Both the position numbers and the translations under genes were made by a program. Below are positions 35,301-45,118 of a stretch of DNA of 64,000 nt, piece by piece. Positions within the stretch are counted from its first letter, which is position 1; each line of letters starts with the position of its first letter. The notes under the pieces are model-generated. The model saw nothing but the letters and a program-made list of their open reading frames with translations, was not told the DNA's origin and searched no databases. The stretch is taken from contig CAJNOJ010000161.1 of the NCBI GenBank assembly GCA_905250025.1, positions 127,560 through 191,559 on the forward strand, written 5' to 3'. The DNA is from Adineta ricciae (taxonomy: Eukaryota > Rotifera > Eurotatoria > Adinetida > Adinetidae).

Positions 35301-38300
35301 TCACATTATTGAGCAGAAGCGTTTTTGAGGATACATTTGATCTTCATCAAATTCGCCGCCATCGTAATTGCTGGGTAATTCAGGATGTGGACTTGGGAAT
35401 ACGCCACCGATATCGGGATTGATTGGTACAGGTGCAGATTCATCATCAATTGGACCTAATAGATTCGACCATTCACCGAATAAACTATCGACGTTTTCGT
35501 CTTGAAAGAAGACATCAGCTTCCGTCTAAAATTGTGAGAAAAATATACGAGCGCGTCTTTTAACTTTGAATAAGCCATCAAATCTTACCAGTTCTTCTTT
35601 ATCTTGATCAAGTTGACTGAAACGACAAGAAATTTAGTGGATTTCATTCGGAGGTAATGGGAGTCAAATACGTACGCTTGATCGGCTTGTTTTTCAGTGA
35701 ACATTCTCAAGAGAAATTTGCCTGGTTTATCGCTATCATATGTACTGGGTATGATAATGTATGATCCGGGTGGTACACGAAAACGTTTAGTAACTTCTCT
35801 TCGATTGATGTAAGAGCCACTAGCACCGACACGTTCGAGTTGCGACATGTAGAATTTGAGATTTCCTTGCTCGATATTTTCTTGCACATCGACGCCATCT
35901 TTAATCTAAAACGAGCGCGTTTTACTTTTTCTTTCTATTTCACAAATGAACACGAACTTATCGACCGAGGAACATGATTTACGTGATCTATATCCGATTG
36001 CTGAAGATATTTCATCCGTTATCCGAAGCGTCTCGCAACAGACAACATCGACGGAGAATCATGAGAGAGAAGAGACGATCGATTTTATCCTTGTATATGA
36101 GGAAACTGCATCGGAAGATATCGATCCTTTTGAACGTGCACAGAAAGCAATGAGAAAAAATTTCGAAGCAAATTTACAACATTATGGATTAGTTTTAAAC
36201 TACCGAACAATTCGGTTGAAACATCAACAACAACGAGTTTTTGTTCTAATTACAACACCTTTCGAGAAACTTCTTGAAATGGCTGAAATTACTCGTAATT
36301 CATCGTCATTTATTGCAAATCTATATAATTTCTCTATCAATCTAGGGACATATTTACCATTCGATCGTGTCAATCCCGTCTTACGCCAACTGCTTACCTA
36401 TCCGCCGTTAACTCACAACTTTCCTCAACTATTTCTTCCAGATTCTTCTGTATTTCAAGAGAAAATCCAACGATCCAATTACGTCTTTTATCCATATTCA
36501 AAACGATTACATAAGAAATTTGCTCGACATTTTTTTCGTTCGAATGTACAAACAATTCTCAAAACCCATACATTTACCATCGGTAAACTATTCTCTATCT
36601 ACAATTTTCCATTCTAATCGATCCTCTTAGCACAACGAACACGATTAACCTATGAAATTCTATCTCGTATACCTATTTCACCGCCTTCGTCCTCAAAACT
36701 ACACACAAACATTCCACTATCCGAACTCAAACGCATATCTCCCTTGTATCTCAGCAATACATCATTTCAATCCTTAACTATCAATCCGTCATTGCCCGTG
36801 GAAACGACAGCCAGTTTTAGCTCAATTGCTCATGATGACATCATCGAAAAATTAAACGAATCTCATCGACATCGAAGTATTCAAATCCTCTCATCGCATC
36901 AATATGCATACGGAATCAATATTTTAATCAAAATCGGTATATATATTACTGCATACGCACCACACGAAGACTGCCGAAAAGACAAGCAAATGAACAACAC
37001 TCGCGAGTTACTCTATTTACATTGGGCACGAATAAAACATGTAAGAAATCCAACTCGATTGTTTTCGCTTCATCATTTGATATTCAGATTTCAGATGTTC
37101 AAGATTCAACCAATTGAACTCATACGAGCTTATTTCGGGGAAAATGTCGCACTCTATTTTGTCTTTCTCGGATGGTATACATACATGCTTATGTTACCAT
37201 CGATCATCGGATGTTTTGTGATCATATACTCAACTATCAATGCCTTTTTCGATATTCCGACAATCGAAACTTGTCACGGCTAGTTTTTTTTCTTCGAATG
37301 ACAATGAGTAATATACTTGATTTGTTCCACTTCAGGTGTCAATATCAGTAAAGAATACCTGTGTCCACAACGAACACGTAAGAAGTACGTGTCAATTGGG
37401 AATGATTGTCTTACAAAACGATTCAGCACGGTATTTGATAACTATTCGACGCATATGTTCGGAGTGTTTATGATCTTCTGGGTTCTTTGTCTACGACGAT
37501 TCTGGCAAAGATATTTAGCGCGATTTCAATATTACTGGAGTGTTTGTATGTACATAAAATCTTTTCTAGAGGAGCTCATTTTCTTTTCGCAAAGATGAAG
37601 ACGAACGTCGTCATGAATTAACTCGATCGTCATTTTTAATCCAATCTACACAAACGAAAATCAATCGTATCAATGGTATCGAAGAACCCTTCATTTCCTT
37701 ATGGATTGTATTAGTCTGTCGTTTACTGTCCGTTCTTGTTCTATTGATTTTTCTTGGATTATCAACCTTAAATCTCATTTTAATGCTTTATATTCGTTTG
37801 AAATTGTTCCATATATTCCACTCGATTAGAAATGATCTTGGGAAAGAAAATTCGTTCATCGTTATCAGCATCATAGCATCTACCATTTCGTTGACTATCA
37901 GTGTCATTCTTGATTTCCTGTTTGGATATGTTGCGAATCGAATGACTGAATTTGAACGGCATCGATACCAATCCGATTTTGATGCAAGTTTAACGTTGAA
38001 ATTGTTCAGTAGGTTTCGCTTGGTATTGTGAAAACCCTTATCGGTCTATTCGTAGTTTTCGCATTTGTCAATTATTATTCCGTGCCGATTTACATTGCTT
38101 TCTTCAAACCATGGATACCGTCGTTACCGGGAAATGAAATCGCAGGCGTCAAGTCCTATTTTGTTTTCACCGAGAAATTAGAGCCGTGTAATGATTTAAC
38201 TGGGTGTTCGTATGAAATTAGTGTGATTCTATTAATAACATTGATTGGCAAGCAATTAGTCAATGCTATGATTGAAATCTTAACAACGAAGTTTCTGAAT

Positions 38301-41300
38301 CTTATTAATTACTTGCAGTATCACCGACGAGAGTTGAATTCCAAACGGCAAAGATCGTTTTTGTCAATAAACGGTAATAGAATAGGAATCTGATTACGAA
38401 GTATGTGTTTTTTATTCAAAACTTGCGATTGAAAAAAACCATTAGTGTCAATTTATGCGAAGAATTAACAATGTAGAAGGACGTGCCAGGGTGGCCGAGT
38501 GGTTAAGGCGTTGGACTTAAGATCCAATTCACAATAGTGAGCATGGGTTCGATCCCCATCCCTGGCAAATAACTTTTTTTTTCTCATTCCGTTCTGTATA
38601 GGCATTACCGATGACGTCACTGCAGGAGAAGAAACATCAACGAGAGAACGAGCAGCATGGGAAACTGATATATACTTGCAACGGCTAGGTCGCTGGCAAT
38701 TATATAATGAGTAAAATTGATCGAATGACATCGATTTTAATGTCTCATTTTTACTGAAAAAAGATATATGGAAATCATGGTTCAATATGGTTTTGTCGCA
38801 ATGTTTTCCATCGCTCTTCCTGTCGCTCCGTTTCTAGCAATGATTAACAATCTTTTCGAACTTCGTACAGACGCGAACAAACTTCTATTCGAATTTCGTC
38901 GACCGATCGGTGAACTTGCCTACACTCTGGGCATCTGGGAGAAAATCTTCGATGTCTTGTCTAAACTCGCAATTCTTGCAAATGTGCTCTATCTCCTAAT
39001 CACCTGCGATCTAATTCCTAAATTGTTCTTTATGTACATTGAAAAGAATAATAGTTTGACGAATTATATCAATTATACATTATCATATTTCGATATAAAC
39101 GATTTGGACGATCGCGAAGAAGTTCATCAAGGAAAACAATTGAATATCACCTATTGTCGTTATCGAGATTTTCGATATGATGATGGTAAGTGCTTTTCTC
39201 ATCGATAAAATTGTAATGAATAGAGCGAGAACTAAAAGCGAATACAATCGATTCTGTCTGAAACATTCTATCGTGATTTATCTTCTAGGCTCATCTTACA
39301 AGTACCAAACAACACCGATTTATTATCAAATGCGAATGATCCAATGGCTGTCAATATTCTTTCTTCTTATCTTAATAATCCTAATCTACTAGTAAGATAT
39401 TCAGGTTTTTATCTGATAAATTCGATTGTGTTTAGTTTATTCATGTTCTTTGTCAACGATAAAACGCGATTAATACGAGATTTACGACGACAAGAAGAAA
39501 TTCTTGCTGAGCAAGAACTTTGGTCTGATATTCCTAATGTCTTACCTTAAAAACACGAAATTGAACATAATCTTCACCTTCAAGACCGCGAATACGACGT
39601 TGTCGCGTATCTTTTTGCATTAATGCAATGATCATTGTACATAAATTTTCATCATCGCCATCATCAATAAAGTTCAATCGAACTAAATATTGTGGATTTG
39701 TCCAATATTTCTCTAAATAAGTCTTCGAAATTGAAATCAACACTCGTGCAAGACAATCAGACCTTTATTCGGTTGACCCGAACCACCTGCAGTCGAACCT
39801 GGAATCCATTCGCCATGTAATAACTCTTCGTTCCAGGTTAATTTATCATCCTAAAAGCAGAAGTCCATTAACCAGACATTCTTTCCGTAAATTGTATACT
39901 CGAAAGAGATTATTCCATGAACAGACACCTGCATCTTCTTCGGTGGTTCCTAAACTAGCTGGACCTCGATGACAGATGTGTAATTGATGAAAGTTTGCAA
40001 AAAAATCATCGAAACTAATCCAAAACTCGCCATCATGTAAAACATTGACACCTATTTCTTGTTTCTCTTCGTCACTGATATCATCCCAAGCGTCCGAGCT
40101 AAATCAAAAATGCATAGATTGCATTTTTACGCTAATTCCACATACTTATCCGAATATTTTCCGTTCCTAGAAGAAAAAAAAAACAATAACTAAAAACCAA
40201 GCAAACACTCAAATCAGTTAACTAACCATTCTGTCTCATTTCCCCATGGGTCTAAAATGATAATACAAGTTATTTTTTATAGGAGAAACGTAGCGTGAAA
40301 TGCATTTACTTAAACATCGAATCAATGTTACACTTCCTTGATCAGTTGTAACATCAGCAACTCGTGTAATCGAATAAGCATGACCTAAAGAACAATCTTG
40401 ATTTCGATGATTTTCAAATCAAAAACGACAACCTTTAACGAGTCCATTCGGCAGTTTAGCTTCGGTTATTCTTGGATCAGCTGTAATTGAACATCCGAGC
40501 ATCGATTTACGTAGATATGCTTGCCAAAGAACACGTTTAATTTGCTCTTTAAAATCTTTCGTCGCTGAAGGATTGTTAATTTCAAACGCTTCTTCGATAC
40601 CACCAGTCATATCAATCAACGCATCTGTAGTAAATCCACCTTCCATTGCCTCATAGGAACCACATAATCTACACAAATATTCGAGATAATCTCTTCTTGA
40701 CTCGGTACATTCATTTACTTGGCATAGGCTTTTTCTAACAGTGGTGCCCACATTTCATTTTTATCCTTTTTATTGCGACAAAAGACAAGTCGACCATCCG
40801 AATGAAATGGTAATTGATCATCAACAACAACGTCGTACCATTGACCATACAACCAAAAACGAAAATGAAAAATACCTGTTTGAATAAAAAAAATAATTTT
40901 GTTGAAGGACAAACAAGCATCGTTACCTGCGTAATTATCCTCGTCAAATGTTTGATTTGGCGGCACAACACGTTGAAGCAGGTCGGGATTGAGTGTTACA
41001 GCACCAGCTCCAGCGATAAACCAGCAATTGCCTAGATAAAATCGAGAACTTTCATGTGAAGTGAATGAAGAGAAATAGTAGCATACCGATCTCGCCTTGA
41101 TCCAGATCACCACGTTGGAAACCATCAATAACGAATTGTGGTTTTTGAAAAACTGTCTACAATCAGACGAAATAAAGATGAATTATTCCATCAAGAGAAT
41201 CTTTACCGTTGGTCGATACCATTTCACATCTGCTAAGTGTTTTCCAGTATGATAGATTGACTTGTTCGTTGCCGGAAATTCCGAATCAACGAAGAGATTA

Positions 41301-41365
41301 TCCGAATCATGTTTACTTTTCAAAACCTCATAGACTTGGTTTTTATATGGTCGAATATCACACAT
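35301..41365 (-). CDS. Calpain cysteine protease with C-terminal CaaX box
   Basis: Fourteen exons (41365-41207, 41156-41087, 41031-40927, 40875-40719, 40668-40433, 40384-40310, 40251-40227, 40166-40146, 40098-39927, 39850-39763, 39712-39546, 35905-35676, 35616-35589, 35525-35301) join without a break into 585 residues. LFVDSEFPA opens the protease core; the triad is Cys in QGEIGNCWF, His in KGHAYSIT and Asn in NPWG. The C2-like domain begins EKYWTNPQY, contains RVPPGSYIIIPSTY, and ends near MFTEKQA. Penta-EF hands are absent; instead an acidic, Pro-rich tail ends KRFCSIM, a CaaX box. Exons of 21 and 25 bp occur. Intron 35906-39545 (3.6 kb, phase 0) contains an antisense anoctamin gene. Two donors (GTCTGA, GTCTGT) are non-typical. 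Confidence 0.9.
35946..39550 (+). CDS. Anoctamin (TMEM16) channel/scramblase, nested in calpain intron
   Basis: Exons 35946-36582, 36631-37040, 37095-37272, 37336-37545, 37595-38008, 38056-38373, 38602-38710, 38764-39185, 39289-39349, 39436-39550 give about 957 residues. Family blocks are clear: FKIQPIELIRAYFGENVAL then LGWYTYML, FAFVNYYSVPIYIAFFKPW (TM5 region), YGFVAMFSIALPVAPFLAMI then EFRRP (around TM7-8). Anoctamins are Ca-activated chloride channels or lipid scramblases; the subtype is not clear, though the RDLRRQEEILAEQE tail resembles the ANO10-like group. The last junction is uncertain: an alternative reading stops at 39390-39392. The intron 37041-37094 is 54 bp and stopless. Stop codon 39548-39550 lies antisense inside calpain exon 39546-39712. 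Confidence 0.86.
37041..37094 (+). other. Stopless 54-bp intron in anoctamin
   Basis: GTAAGA donor and TTTCAG acceptor flank 54 bp with no in-frame stop. Removal gives HWARIKHMFKIQPIELIR, matching the ungapped anoctamin block (WARxxKWxKFQPxDxIR). Confidence 0.7.
38485..38567 (+). tRNA. trnL-UAA: tRNA-Leu (UAA)
   Basis: 83 nt with complete cloverleaf: acceptor GCCAGGG/CCCTGGC, D arm GCCGAGTGGTTAAGGC, anticodon stem TTGGA/TCCAA with loop CTTAAGA (anticodon TAA), a long variable arm typical of class II tRNAs, and T arm ATGGG-TTCGATC-CCCAT. The A and B box promoters are internal. It sits in the 228-bp intron 38374-38601 of the anoctamin gene, itself inside a calpain intron. Confidence 0.95.
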
Positions 41366-42550
41366 ACTTAGATCTTTTGTTTTTAGACAACCTATTTCCC
41401 TCTTCGTTGGTTAACTATGTGAAAGCAATGAATCATCTACGCGATGATTGGTCCACTCTATTCACATGTCGTTATGCGACTTTCTCTCTGTCAATCATCA
41501 TTAGGATATATCAGGGCTGAAATACACAAACGCTTGATTAACAAAGAAACCGAAAGTACATGACAACAACAATAACAACACATTTTGCTTGAGTTATTCT
41601 TTTAGGAATTGACACAAGTGCAAATTAACAATGCTTTCCGTACGACATTTCTTAATATTAATGAAGCGCTTTCGGCAAATAGAATGATTGTCAGGTGGAA
41701 TTGTAGGTCAAGGTACCAATTTTGTTCTAGGTATGAACAATCATATCGCAAGGCATATTTTCACAAACAAATGAATATATTACTAAAATTTCATAAAAAT
41801 ATGGACCATTGATTATTCTAACAGGTAGTTTAGGAGAGAAATCTCTTAGTTTCATCGTATCCCGCTAACTTCTATCTTTTCTTCATGCAGAACTTCGTTT
41901 GTACATATTTGTTGAATGAAAAGATCCTTTTCGGATTAGTGATAATGCGGTTTTTGTATCGTTATACACTACTTCCATCTATAAGTTTGTCTTGTACTTG
42001 GTGTTTTAGAATCACCCAATTGTAAATGTGAGTCGCCACAATCTCATGTCATCCATTCCGAACTTAGTAGCAAATTCCTTCGCGCAGATTGGTCCTTTCC
42101 TTCTGTATTTTCAAGGTTGTTTTTTTCTTGTACTTGTACTTCACATATATTTGGTTTCTCTATCAAATTTTTATTACAGCACATTACTCGAATGAGATAA
42201 ATGTTTATTTCACTTCGTTTTGCTCTTTACAACGAACGAAGAACAGATATCTATACCTTTAGATTTCATCAATTTTTTCTTTCTCGTTCTCTGAAGTACA
42301 AAAAAAAGCCTCGAAAAGTATATCCGTAGCGCGTTCTTTTTTTTTTACATCGATTTACGGTCAATATATCTAATGCGATTTTTTTCTTTTACGTTCGTGC
42401 GTCATTAATGGTGGGAGCGAGAAGTGGAAGAAAAAAAAACTTTTTTTTTTTGTTTTTTTCTTATTACTTCGTTCTATGACCTTACCTTGAATGTATTTTG
42501 TTTCTTTGCAGATTGAAAATCTTCTCTCAGCAGATAGGAAAATCTAAGCA
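41366..42550. other. Intergenic region with weak coding traces
   Basis: Between 41390 and 41820 the plus strand has acceptor-like CAG/TAG sites and short coding-like pieces (GYIRAEIHKRLINKE; ELTQVQINNAFRTTFLNINE; GGIVGQGTNFVLGMNNH), perhaps from a decayed gene, PP2C-like at best; I cannot join them. 41850-42530 is T-rich, with long A/T tracts near 42420-42460, and may be the leader of the next gene. Confidence 0.3.
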
Positions 42551-42963
42551 ATGAATTCATTCACCGCCACCTTTGCCGGTCTCTTCTTAGTCTATGCAAC
42601 AGTGATTACAACTGGTAAGTGATACAATCTTAACAAGATCGGATGATTTCTGTTTTCGTTATTAGTTTACTGTGTGGATCTTCGTGGAGTTTCCGTTACA
42701 GACGAAGAACGTATTGCATTAACACGTGATCATTTCCGCCGCGAAGATCCTGATGCGTTGCTTAACGGTTTCTTTCCAGTTTGGGCTGCTATTCAATTTT
42801 TAATTGCATGTGAGTAACATTTTTTTAAATTTTTTCTTAAAAAAATCAACTTTTGTTGGTGATATTTACAGGTTTCTTCTTTGTCGTCGCTGTTCTCAGC
42901 TTCGTATGTTACATACTGGGTTGTAAAACGCCAGTAGAAGAGCGAAACAAACGAGCAAAATAA
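42551..42963 (+). CDS. Small membrane protein with two hydrophobic helices
   Basis: Exons 42551-42614, 42666-42809, 42872-42963 give 99 residues. MNSFTATFAGLFLVYATVI is a signal peptide or first TM. A polar middle (VDLRGVSVTDEERIALTRDH) leads to a C-terminal TM (AAIQFLIACFFFVVAVLSFV) and a short basic tail. No family recognised. It is small, 3-exon and membrane-bound like the genes at 15.3-17.3 kb, but lacks their Gly-rich block, so I do not group them. An upstream acceptor near 42511 suggests a spliced 5' UTR. Confidence 0.65.
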
Positions 42964-43191
42964 AGCAATGCACAGTGACGATCTTTTCCCTTCGTCTCGC
43001 TTTCTCATCTTAAGTTTTGGTCAACTCCGAAGAATTTTTTAATCTGTCCCAATAATTTAATCAGTGTCATAGTTCTAAGTCTGTGTGTAGTAAATCAAAC
43101 TAGTGCGTATTTTTCTTTTTTGTGCATTGTGTGTGTGTGTGTGTCTTTCTCTTTTTCTTTTACTTCTTTGTTTTGAAAGTATTTTAGTTTG

Positions 43192-43197
43192 AATAAA
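43192..43197 (+). terminator. Poly(A) signal AATAAA
   Basis: AATAAA about 230 bp after the stop of the small membrane gene, in the spacer before the convergent aminergic GPCR. A (GT)n run lies just upstream. Confidence 0.4.
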
Positions 43198-43357
43198 TAT
43201 TTCGAATATTAATATTTTAGACAAAACTCATTGGAAAACGAAATGTTGTACATTTATTCAAAGATAAATACAATAACAAAGGACTGATTATTCATCAAAT
43301 GTAGATTTTGCTTTTCAAAGAATGACTTGAAAACGAGAGAGAGACAGAGATTTGTAT

Positions 43358-45118
43358 TTATTTTCCGCGTTGTATGTCCACGATCAATGCAGCTAGGCGT
43401 CGTTGTCGTCTGGTGAATCTTACAAAAAGTTTTCTATACGCTTCACGAAAACGTGGTTGAATGAATGGATAAAGAATGGGATTGATGGTTGAATTAAGCC
43501 ATAAAAGCCAAAATGATGCAGAATAAACTTGTCCACGTGTATCAGTCAGGATTTCAAGTGAAAATATTCGTCCAACAACAACGACGAATACATAAGGCAA
43601 CAGAAATATCATAAATACGAGTACTAAGGTGAAGAGTGATGTCGCCGCACGTTTATCCCGTCTTAAACGTCGAACAGTACGTTGTTCACCTGCACCGGTC
43701 GTCGCCAGATTGTTGGCGGCCGTGTTCGGTAGCTCGGAAAGAGGAATATTGACCGAATTGTGACGCCAAACGGTGATTGAATTATCTCTTGGTTTAGATT
43801 TGGTTTTGGACTTTAAACATAATGTTTGCGTCGATTTGGACGATCGACGTTCACTCGGCGGTGTAATCGTTGAAGTTCCATTCGATAAAAACGCTTGTCT
43901 AATACGGAAATAGAAGTTTTTCGGCTGTTTAGTATGTAATTCCATCGACGGAAGTTCCTGAAGTTCAATTGAACCATCTTCATTTGGAACATCGCTTATA
44001 TCTCGACTAGCAGACTGTCTTTCATCGACATGATTGATATTGTTTTGCTAGAAAATAGAAGATCATATGTCAAACGATGAAAAATCTCTAAGCCGGAAAA
44101 AACAGCGTATTTAAACATCTGCTGACTCGATTTGTAAAAGAAAAGATCGTTGATCTGGTCGATTTTGATATGACCTTACTTCGAAATCGATTTTATTTGT
44201 TTGATAACAGTTGGTTCCATTAATAACTGTTGTTATTTGTGGATTATGGTTAATCTTTTGTGGGTGTTGGTGCAGCTGCTGCTGTTGTTGTTGTTGTACG
44301 TCTTCTATTTCAATTTTCTGACGACATTGTTCTCTCAACGAACTCGAACGATGCCGTTTTGATGGTGGTGGTGGTTGTCTGTGTTGTAGCACTCGGAAAC
44401 TGACAAAACCAGGAAAACGATGTGATCGTTTATAAAGATTAACAACGATGAGAACATTGAGAACGATAATAACAACTAATGGCCAAGCAAAGAAATTGAT
44501 TTGTGACATGATTAAATAGACTGTATGTGAATGATAAGCACCGATACATTCGTAATTCGTCCTATTAGTATCATTATCGACTAGAATCGATGCACTCGTT
44601 TGTTCGGTTGATTTCAATAGCCATATACCAGGTGCAAAGTTCAGAAATGGAATGAGCCAGATTAATATGGAGAATAATCGTATGCGTGTCTTTGTTGTAT
44701 GACGACGGTAATGTACACTATGATTAATACTCCAGTAACGTTCAATGGTGATCGCGACGATCGAGAGAACACTTGCCATTGTGACAACGTCATCAATTGT
44801 GATCCAAATCTTGCAGAAAAGTTCACCGAATGGCCAGGAATCTTTCATTTGTGCGTATCTAAAGGAGAGTATTTTTTTCATGTTACGCAGATGTTTATCA
44901 ATACACGAAACTTACGCATAAAACGGCATACCAACTAGACCGACAAGTAGATCAGCGATAGCCATTGAAAGAAGAAAATTATTCGATGGTGTTAAAAGAT
45001 GTGGATCATTACAAAAGGCAAATAAAACAACAAGATTACCGCCAACTGTTAACAAGATAATCAAAATGATAGCAAAACAGACAGACAGAAATTCTATCGT
45101 TTGCCACGAGAATGACAT
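43358..45118 (-). CDS. Aminergic-type GPCR with long third loop
   Basis: Exons (minus strand) 45118-44916, 44858-44180, 44047-43358 give 523 residues. TM1 has GGNLVVLF, TM2 LLSMAIADLLVG, TM3 DDVVTMASVLSIVAITIERYWSI (Asp of the amine site and ERY), TM7 FWLLWLNSTINPILYPF with an intact NPxxY. The layout resembles histamine H3/muscarinic and related amine receptors. The third cytoplasmic loop is about 240 residues and carries a polyGln tract (7 Gln) and Arg/Ser-rich segments. TM6 reads FMIFLLPYVFV and lacks the usual CWxP Trp. The N-terminus is short without a glycosylation site. The exact amine cannot be assigned. Confidence 0.85.

Noticed and set aside
38465..38785. 106-codon minus-strand frame
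   Set aside because: It covers the tRNA-Leu gene and an anoctamin exon; the apparent frame is accidental.
35946..39550. Idea that anoctamin insertion destroyed the calpain gene
   Set aside because: The flanking calpain exons join in phase 0, and the C2-like domain continues exactly across the gap, so a long intron explains it better.
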